Positions 1 to 5,223 of a stretch of 5,223 nucleotides of DNA are shown here, in pieces. A program made the translations under genes and the position numbers. Position 1 is the stretch's first letter. Each line of letters begins with the position of its first letter. Location of the stretch: assembly GCA_045590155.1 (NCBI GenBank), contig JAZNQL010000042.1:1-5223 (forward strand). Reading direction: 5' to 3'. This stretch comes from JAZNQL01 sp045590155. GTDB taxonomy: Bacteria > Bacillota > Clostridia > UMGS1883 > UMGS1540. The notes beneath the pieces are model-generated. The model made no database searches and had not been told where the DNA came from. It saw only the letters and a program-made list of their open reading frames with translations.

Positions 1-2405
1 GTACAAAAATCCAGATTCTCGCACCCATAGTACGTGGAAAAAAAGGCGAACATAAAAAGATTTTTTCAGATGCTTCAAAAAACGGATATGTAAGAGTAAG
101 AGTTGACGGAGAAATCCGTGACCTTTCGGAAGAAATCTCGCTTGAAAAAAATAAGAAGCATACAATAGAGATTATTGTTGACAGACTTAAAATGAAGCCT
201 GATATTATGAGCAGACTTTCGGGTTCTGTAGAAACGGCACTGGAAGAAGGCGGAGGACTTATAACTGTCATTACAGATAATGACGAACAAACCTTCAGCC
301 GTAACTATGCCTGCCACGATTGCGGAGTGAGTATAGAGGAATTAAGCTCGCGTTCCTTTTCTTTTAACAGCCCTTATGGCGCCTGTACCGAATGTAGCGG
401 TCTTGGCGTTACAATGCACATCGATGAATCGCTTGTATTAAATCCGGAAAAACCCTTGCTTCGCGGAGGAATAAAAGCAACGGGCTGGAACGCAAAGTAT
501 ATGGAGTTTTCCATTGCAAAAACTCAGCTTCTTTCGTTGGCAGAACATTATAAATTCGATATAGAAAAAAATATAGAAGATTTGCCGAGAGAAATTATAA
601 ATATAATTTTATATGGCAGTGGGGATGAAGAAATCGAATTCAATTATAAACGAGCTAATCAAATAAGGCAGGTTATAAGCCCATTTGAGGGAGTTATAGC
701 AAACCTTGAGAGACGGTATAAAGAAACGAATTCAGAATGGGTAAGAAAAGAAATAGAAGAGCTGATGATTGAACACGAATGTCCAAAATGTCACGGTGCT
801 CGACTCAGACCTGAAATTTTAGCTACTACGGTTTCGGGACTCAGCATAAAAGAGGTTACAGACCTTTCTGTTGAAAAAGCACTTGAGTTTTTTGAAAACT
901 TTTCTCTTACAGAAAAAGAAAAAATTATTGCCGAACAGCTTTTAAAAGAAATAAATACAAGACTTGGATTTTTGAATAATGTAGGGCTCGGGTATCTTAC
1001 ACTTTCAAGAAGTGCAGGCTCGCTTTCGGGCGGAGAAGCACAGAGAATACGTCTTGCAACACAAATAGGCTCGGGTCTTATGGGGGTTTTGTATATTTTA
1101 GACGAACCAAGCATAGGTCTTCATCAAAGAGATAACGCAAAGCTTCTTGCAGAGCTTAAAAATTTGCGGGATCTTGGGAATACACTTATCGTTGTTGAAC
1201 ACGACGAGGAAACAATGTTTTCGGCAGACCATATAGTTGATATAGGACCCGGTGCGGGGATACACGGCGGTCAAATAGTAGCACAGGGAACAGTAGAAGA
1301 GATTATGGAAAATCCTGATTCCATAACAGGACAGTATCTTTCGGGAAGAAAGAAAATAGAAGTTCCCAAAACAAGAAGAACACCCACGGGAAGTATAACA
1401 ATCAAAGGAGCAAGACAGAATAATCTGAAAAATATTGATGTTTCAATTCCTTTAGGGGTATTTACTTGTGTAACGGGCGTATCAGGGTCAGGAAAAAGCT
1501 CTCTTGTAAACGAAATTTTGTATCAGGAGCTTGCATCAAAGCTTAATCGTGCACAATGTGTAAGCGGAGAGCACGATAGCATAGAAGGAACCGAGGTTCT
1601 TGATAAGGTAATAAATATAAGTCAGGAGCCAATAGGAAAAACGCCTCGTTCAAACCCGGCAACCTATACAGGATTGTTTAACGATATACGAGAACTGTTT
1701 GCTCAGACAAACGATGCAAAAATGCGAGGCTATACGGCAAGCAGATTCAGTTTTAACGTAAAGGGCGGAAGATGTGAATCCTGTTCAGGTGACGGCATAA
1801 TAAAAATTGAAATGCATTTTCTGCCGGACGTTTATGTGCCTTGCGAAGTGTGTAAAGGAAAACGCTATAACCGTGAAACACTTGAGGTAAAATACAAGGG
1901 CAAAAATATTTATGATGTGCTTGATATGACGGTGGAAGAAGCTCTTGAGTTTTTTGAAAACCACCCCAAAATACACCGAAGACTTCAAACCATTTATGAT
2001 GTAGGGTTAGGATATATAAAACTTGGTCAGCCTGCCACTCTTCTTTCGGGCGGGGAAGCACAGAGAATAAAACTTTCAACCGAGCTTTCACGCCGAAGCA
2101 CAGGCAAGACCGTATATATTCTTGACGAGCCTACAACAGGTCTTCACACAGCCGATGTTCATAAACTTATAGACGTTCTTCAACGGCTTATTGAGGGCGG
2201 AAATTCAGTAATAGTAATCGAACATAATCTTGACGTAATAAAAACAGCCGATTATATTATTGATATGGGACCCGAAGGCGGGGATGAGGGCGGAAGAGTT
2301 ATAGGACTCGGAACCCCTGAAGAACTTGCAAAAAATAAAAAATCTTACACAGGAAAATTCTTGAAGGAAATTCTTTCAAAGGAGAAAAACAAAAATGAGA
2401 AATAA
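1..2405 (+). CDS. uvrA: UvrABC system protein A, excinuclease ABC ATPase subunit (5' end outside window)
   Basis: UvrA is the cytoplasmic ATPase that finds bulky DNA lesions and loads UvrB in nucleotide excision repair. The frame is open from base 3 (first whole codon), giving 800 codons here; the family is about 940 residues, so roughly 140-150 N-terminal residues, with the first Walker A, are missing. The ATG at 192 is internal: the residues before it (ILAPIVRGKKGEHKK, later KKHTIEIIVDRL) are typical UvrA UvrB-binding-domain sequence. In order one sees a zinc module with Cys codons at 312, 321, 384 and 393 (CxxC-x20-CxxC), the insertion domain, a CPKC pair at 780-791, ABC signature LSGGEAQ at 1023-1043, Walker B ILDEP at 1095-1109 and H-loop His at 1200. 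The second ATPase half has Walker A GVSGSGKSS at 1476-1502, a zinc module with Cys codons at 1773, 1782, 1842 and 1851 (CxxC-x19-CxxC), LSGGEAQ at 2043-2063, Walker B at 2118-2132 and His at 2223. No key residue is missing or changed in the visible part. The tail is Lys-rich. It overlaps the next gene by 11 bp. Confidence 0.98.
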   Translation, partial: TKIQILAPIVRGKKGEHKKIFSDASKNGYVRVRVDGEIRDLSEEISLEKNKKHTIEIIVDRLKMKPDIMSRLSGSVETALEEGGGLITVITDNDEQTFSRNYACHDCGVSIEELSSRSFSFNSPYGACTECSGLGVTMHIDESLVLNPEKPLLRGGIKATGWNAKYMEFSIAKTQLLSLAEHYKFDIEKNIEDLPREIINIILYGSGDEEIEFNYKRANQIRQVISPFEGVIANLERRYKETNSEWVRKEIEELMIEHECPKCHGARLRPEILATTVSGLSIKEVTDLSVEKALEFFENFSLTEKEKIIAEQLLKEINTRLGFLNNVGLGYLTLSRSAGSLSGGEAQRIRLATQIGSGLMGVLYILDEPSIGLHQRDNAKLLAELKNLRDLGNTLIVVEHDEETMFSADHIVDIGPGAGIHGGQIVAQGTVEEIMENPDSITGQYLSGRKKIEVPKTRRTPTGSITIKGARQNNLKNIDVSIPLGVFTCVTGVSGSGKSSLVNEILYQELASKLNRAQCVSGEHDSIEGTEVLDKVINISQEPIGKTPRSNPATYTGLFNDIRELFAQTNDAKMRGYTASRFSFNVKGGRCESCSGDGIIKIEMHFLPDVYVPCEVCKGKRYNRETLEVKYKGKNIYDVLDMTVEEALEFFENHPKIHRRLQTIYDVGLGYIKLGQPATLLSGGEAQRIKLSTELSRRSTGKTVYILDEPTTGLHTADVHKLIDVLQRLIEGGNSVIVIEHNLDVIKTADYIIDMGPEGGDEGGRVIGLGTPEELAKNKKSYTGKFLKEILSKEKNKNEK
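2378..2384 (+). promoter_or_regulatory. Ribosome-binding site of the membrane-anchored repeat protein
   Basis: AAAGGAG lies inside the last codons of uvrA, 10 bases before the ATG at 2395. It supports that start and implies that ribosomes finishing uvrA can restart on the next gene. There is no room for a separate leader between the two genes. Confidence 0.8.
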
Positions 2406-3831
2406 TCAAATTATTGACGATTACAACGACGGAATTGAAGCCAAAGCCTTAAATTTAAAATCACTTTTGATTGGCGTTGGTGCAATATTGCTATTTATAG
2501 GAATTGTAGTAGGTATTATTCTTTTAAACGGTGTAATTTTCGGCGCAACAGACAAAGAAGAAGGTACACGTTCATCCCATCCGCTGGTATATGTAAAGGA
2601 TAATGCACTTATGGTATTGCCTGCTTACAGAAAAACCCCTTATATGGCAAGCGATAAATATGATGCAGACAGTGTGCAGATAGCAGAAAATGGCTCAAAA
2701 CTGTATTACACAGCTGATGGTGTACTTTATTCAAAGAAAACCAATTCAAAGAAGAAAGCGCCCAAAGAAATAGCAAAAGTTACCGATTTTAAAATAGATA
2801 AGAACGGGAAGAATGTTTTATACAGACAGGGAGAGGCTTTATATTCAGGTAATTCGCCAAAAAAAATAGCTGACGGAGTTTTGGAATACTTTATTTCGTC
2901 AGATAACGATAAGGTTATTTTCGAAACAGCAAAAGGTGTATATGTTTACGATTATAAAGCAAAAAAAGGACCTGTTGAGATTGCAAAGGGAATAGGACTT
3001 TCAGATATAACCAGTTCTCTTGCTGAATACAGAAAAATATATTATTTGTCTGAAGGAAAGTTTTATTATAAAGCTTATAAAAAAGAACCTGTACTTTTAG
3101 GGGATAATATTGAAAAAGTAGAAAACGTAGGTAAAACAACCTATGCAGAAGGCAATAACACTTTATACGCAGTAAAGAATAAAAAACTTAAAACAATTCT
3201 TACTGATGTAGAAAAAACATTTTATCCAAAGAATGATAAGTATATGGTAGCATATACAGCTTCAGAGGTTTATGCCGTAAACAAATACAAAGCGGTAAAT
3301 ACAGGAATTGATGCGACTGTTTTAAAAGACGTTGAATTTTCAAAAGACGGAAAATATATGTATACAATTGAAACCAATGACGTATATAAGTATAAAATGA
3401 AAAACAACAAGGCAAAACAGATGGCAAGTGTAATCTTTAATGCAAAAGAAATAGAATGTCATGATGATATTTTAATAGTACGAGGAACAGATGACGGTTA
3501 CTTCTGTTATGCAAAAAAACAAAATAAAATGCTTTCAGAGGAGCCTGTGCAGTATAAATGCAAGGACGGTGTAATTTACTTCCTTGAAGGCACTACCCTT
3601 AAAAAGATTAACACAAAAGGAAACTTTAAAGTAGAAGAAATGGCAACAAACGTAAATATTTTCGATGTAAGAAGTAAAAATTACATAATTTACGGAAGAA
3701 ATGCCAATATAAATTCAGAATATGCTCTTTACCTTGAAAAAGGAGTTTTTGATTTAAGAGTTGATGTAGGAGTATCAGAAACCGAGATTTATGAAAGGGA
3801 ACTTGAATGGAACGAAAAAGCGGCGTCTTAA
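2395..3831 (+). CDS. Membrane-anchored beta-propeller-like repeat protein of unknown function
   Basis: I do not recognise a named gene. The 478-residue product starts with about 20 polar residues, then one hydrophobic segment (about residues 23-50, GVGAILLFIGIVVGIILL in its core) with GxxxG spacings at G36/G40 and G46/G50. There is no lipobox Cys and no evident signal-peptidase site, so it is probably an uncleaved single-pass anchor with the C-terminal part outside the cell (inference). Residues about 60-455 are rich in Tyr, Lys and Val and repeat a short pattern, a small turn followed by a Val/Leu-Tyr strand and a Lys-rich turn: near residues 108 (DGVLYSKK), 146, 181 (GVYVYDYK), 221 (GKFYYKAY), 254, 290, 328 (NDVYKYKMK), 367, 399 and 441, spaced about 32-42 residues. 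That is the size of a four-stranded blade, so a TolB/WD-like or DUF5050-like propeller is likely; no catalytic motif is visible. Three Cys occur (about 355, 371, 389). The start is fixed by AAAGGAG 10 bases upstream. It overlaps uvrA by 11 bp and malQ by 25 bp. It could be an envelope sensor, scaffold or binding protein; the role is unknown. Confidence 0.85.
   Translation: MRNNQIIDDYNDGIEAKALNLKSLLIGVGAILLFIGIVVGIILLNGVIFGATDKEEGTRSSHPLVYVKDNALMVLPAYRKTPYMASDKYDADSVQIAENGSKLYYTADGVLYSKKTNSKKKAPKEIAKVTDFKIDKNGKNVLYRQGEALYSGNSPKKIADGVLEYFISSDNDKVIFETAKGVYVYDYKAKKGPVEIAKGIGLSDITSSLAEYRKIYYLSEGKFYYKAYKKEPVLLGDNIEKVENVGKTTYAEGNNTLYAVKNKKLKTILTDVEKTFYPKNDKYMVAYTASEVYAVNKYKAVNTGIDATVLKDVEFSKDGKYMYTIETNDVYKYKMKNNKAKQMASVIFNAKEIECHDDILIVRGTDDGYFCYAKKQNKMLSEEPVQYKCKDGVIYFLEGTTLKKINTKGNFKVEEMATNVNIFDVRSKNYIIYGRNANINSEYALYLEKGVFDLRVDVGVSETEIYERELEWNEKAAS
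3794..3800 (+). promoter_or_regulatory. Ribosome-binding site of malQ
   Basis: AAAGGGA inside the last codons of the preceding gene lies 6 bases before the ATG at 3807. It favours this start over the in-frame ATG at 3831-3833, which has no comparable purine-rich site at the right distance and would remove the conserved SGVL strand at the N-terminus of the family. Confidence 0.75.
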
Positions 3832-5186
3832 TGCCCCTTTTTTCCTTGCCTGGAGAATATGGGTGCGGAACTTTCGGGAAAGAAGCAAAAAACTTTGTTT
3901 CCTGCCTTTCACAGGGTGGTTTTGCCTATTGGCAAATGTTACCTCTTTTAATTCCCGACGAGTATAATTCTCCGTACAGTTCATATTCATCCTTTGCTGG
4001 GAATCCGTTTTTTATAAATCCCGAAAGGCTTTTTGAAAAAGGGCTTATAACAGAAGAAGAACTTTTAAAAGAGCAAATCTTAAGTCCTTATATATGCAAT
4101 TATAAAAAAATAAAAAACACAAGGCTGTCTTTACTTAAAAAGGCAGCCTTACGTGTTTTGGATAAAGAATCAATTTTAAAATTTTCAAAAGAAAATCCGC
4201 ATATAAAAGCCTTTTGCCGTTTTATGTGCAAAAGGGATGAAACCGATTTTTTTGTATGGCAATTTATACAGTACGAATTTTTTAAACAACTTTCAGAACT
4301 TAAAGAATATGCAAATGCTATGGGGATAAAACTTATAGGGGATATACCCTTTTATTCTTCGCCCGAAAGTGCTGATGTTTGGGAGTCGCCCCGTTTTTTT
4401 ATTCTCGATAAAAATAAAAAACCTTTGCTTTTGGCAGGCGTTCCGCCCGATTATTTCAGTCCCGAAGGTCAGCTTTGGGGTAACCCTGTATATAATTGGG
4501 ATGAGCTTGAAAAAGAAGGATATTCGTGGCATGTTCAAAAAATTACCTTCTGGCTTAAGTTTTTTGATGGATTAAGACTTGACCACTTTCGCGCATTTGA
4601 ATCGTTTTGGGCGGTAAAACAAGACGAAAAAACGGCTCGAAACGGCGAGTGGATAACTGCACCGGGGCTGAAAATTATAAACAAAATAAAAGAGGCTTCA
4701 AAAGATAAACTTATGATTGCCGAGGATTTAGGAGATATTACTCCCGCAGTTACCCGTCTTGTTCAAAAAAGCGGATTTATGTCAACAAGAGTTTTTCAGT
4801 TTGGCTTTGACACGGAAAATTTACACACCCCCCATAATTATACCGAAAACTGTGTTGCATATACGGGCACACACGATAATAATACTATGCTGGGCTGTAT
4901 ATGGGAATCAGAGCGCGAAAAAAGAAAAAGACTTTTTGAATATTGCGGATATTCAGGGGATAATTTTGATAAAGGACTGAAGAATGTAATAAAAAGCATA
5001 ATGGCATCGCATGCATCATTAACAATTTTCCCTTTGCAAGATTTAGCAGGCTATGGGGCAGATACAAGAATAAATGTTCCGTCCACTAAAGAAAAAAACT
5101 GGCAATGGCGTATTAGCAAGGAACAACTTCAAAATATTGATTTTGAATATTTTTGTAAAGAAAATAAATTATATGGAAGAAATTAA
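3807..5186 (+). CDS. malQ: 4-alpha-glucanotransferase (amylomaltase / disproportionating enzyme, GH77)
   Basis: This enzyme moves alpha-1,4-glucan segments from one maltodextrin to another (or to glucose) in the cytoplasm, in maltodextrin or glycogen breakdown. The 459-residue protein spans the whole family, from the N-terminal SGVL and SLPGEYGCGTFG (residues 5-24) to the C-terminal LYGR. Family motifs appear in order: GDIPFY (178-183), the substrate-loop region GVPPDYFSPEGQLWGNP (211-227), DGLRLDHFR with the nucleophile Asp259, IAEDLG with the acid/base Glu306, GTHDN with Asp357 (third catalytic carboxylate), and NVPST...NWQWR (423-435), where Ser replaces the Gly usual after the Pro. All three catalytic carboxylates are present, so it should be active. 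It is about 40 residues shorter than the common 500-residue type, mostly in the poorly conserved helical part around residues 80-150, and has no extra N-terminal starch-binding domain. The start at 3807 is supported by AAAGGGA 6 bases upstream and by family alignment. It overlaps the preceding gene by 25 bp. No other glucan gene is visible; a phosphorylase or transporter would have to lie elsewhere. Confidence 0.97.
   Translation: MERKSGVLMPLFSLPGEYGCGTFGKEAKNFVSCLSQGGFAYWQMLPLLIPDEYNSPYSSYSSFAGNPFFINPERLFEKGLITEEELLKEQILSPYICNYKKIKNTRLSLLKKAALRVLDKESILKFSKENPHIKAFCRFMCKRDETDFFVWQFIQYEFFKQLSELKEYANAMGIKLIGDIPFYSSPESADVWESPRFFILDKNKKPLLLAGVPPDYFSPEGQLWGNPVYNWDELEKEGYSWHVQKITFWLKFFDGLRLDHFRAFESFWAVKQDEKTARNGEWITAPGLKIINKIKEASKDKLMIAEDLGDITPAVTRLVQKSGFMSTRVFQFGFDTENLHTPHNYTENCVAYTGTHDNNTMLGCIWESEREKRKRLFEYCGYSGDNFDKGLKNVIKSIMASHASLTIFPLQDLAGYGADTRINVPSTKEKNWQWRISKEQLQNIDFEYFCKENKLYGRN
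4114..4159. repeat. Long imperfect inverted repeat (hairpin) inside malQ, terminator-like on the minus strand
   Basis: The inner arms 4121-4132 and 4139-4150 pair over 12 bp (one G-U) around a 6-base loop ACTTAA. After a 2-base bulge (4151-4152), the outer arms 4114-4120 and 4153-4159 pair over 7 more bp. On the minus strand the stem runs straight into a T-rich tract (complement of 4101-4117), the form of an intrinsic terminator. On the plus strand only four T follow, then GG, so termination of malQ itself should be weak. The reading frame passes through it intact, encoding about residues 103-118. Confidence 0.7.
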
Positions 5187-5212
5187 AAAGGGCATTTTTT
5201 ATGTCCTTTTTT
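5185..5212 (+). terminator. Intrinsic (Rho-independent) terminator after malQ
   Basis: Arms AAAAAGGGCAT (5185-5195) and ATGTCCTTTTT (5201-5211) pair over 11 bp with one G-U, around a loop of five T, and end in a run of six T (5207-5212). The left arm begins within the malQ TAA (5184-5186). Because the left arm starts with a run of A, the same stem also has a T tract on the other strand, so it could stop a converging transcript from beyond the window. It marks the probable 3' end of the transcript carrying the three genes. Confidence 0.88.
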
Positions 5213-5223
5213 GCATATATTAA

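Noticed and set aside
192..194. ATG at 192 as the start of uvrA
   Set aside because: The frame stays open to base 3 and the upstream residues match the UvrB-binding domain of UvrA. Starting at 192 would also drop the first ATPase Walker A, so the true start is upstream of the window.
791..1114. 107-residue open frame on the minus strand
   Set aside because: It is antisense to the UvrA signature and Walker B region, is Ser/Pro-rich in the way expected of a reversed coding strand, and has no ribosome-binding site or motif to support it.
1753..2091. 112-residue open frame on the minus strand
   Set aside because: It lies wholly opposite conserved UvrA zinc-module and ATPase sequence, has no recognisable domain and is a shadow of the uvrA codon pattern.
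2461..2546. Propeller protein as a lipoprotein or secreted protein
   Set aside because: There is no Cys after the hydrophobic segment, so no lipobox. The segment is long and not followed by a small-x-small cleavage site that stands out, so a membrane anchor fits better.
3882..3901. Small hairpin GAAGCAAA/TTTGTTTC near the malQ start
   Set aside because: Only 8 bp with one G-U and mostly A-T pairs; stems this weak are common in A+T-rich genes and nothing ties it to regulation.
4293..4575. Open frames on both strands within malQ (minus 4293-4538, plus 4369-4575)
   Set aside because: They overlap the conserved GDIPFY and GVPPDYFSPEGQLWGNP region of MalQ in other frames and show no features of their own.
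1..5223. A new defence, mobile or CRISPR-like system
   Set aside because: No direct-repeat array, transposase, integrase, toxin-antitoxin pair, reverse transcriptase or nuclease motif is visible. The window is filled by two well-known housekeeping or metabolic genes and one repeat protein.

Overview
The window looks like a piece of a low-GC Gram-positive (Firmicutes, probably Clostridia) chromosome. The reasons are A+T-rich coding sequence, strong AAAGGAG-type Shine-Dalgarno sites, tightly overlapping genes and a UvrA close to the standard bacterial form. This taxonomic guess is inference from base and codon use and from overall protein style; no marker gene in the window settles it. All three genes lie on the + strand and fill almost the whole window.

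Layout: (1) Bases 1-2405 hold the 3' part of uvrA, the DNA-damage recognition ATPase of nucleotide excision repair. Its first roughly 140-150 codons, including the first Walker A motif, lie upstream of the window. (2) Bases 2395-3831 hold a 478-residue protein with one N-terminal transmembrane helix and a long Tyr/Lys-rich extracytoplasmic part made of about nine or ten short beta-type repeats, probably a beta-propeller. I do not recognise a named gene. (3) Bases 3807-5186 hold a complete malQ-type 4-alpha-glucanotransferase (GH77) with all three catalytic carboxylates. (4) An intrinsic terminator at 5185-5212 starts inside the malQ stop codon. There is no intergenic gap longer than 40 bases.

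The genes overlap by 11 bp (uvrA/propeller gene) and 25 bp (propeller gene/malQ), and each downstream gene has its ribosome-binding site inside the gene before it. This is the arrangement of one transcript with translational coupling, ended by the 3' terminator. The three products have no obvious shared pathway (DNA repair, envelope protein, alpha-glucan metabolism), so the link is probably transcriptional convenience rather than a joint function.

I found no mobile element, CRISPR array, tRNA, rRNA or recognisable defence system. The most unusual signals are a long, nearly perfect hairpin inside malQ (4114-4159), which would read as an intrinsic terminator on the antisense strand, and the unassigned membrane-anchored repeat protein. 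I do not see convincing evidence for a wholly new system here.
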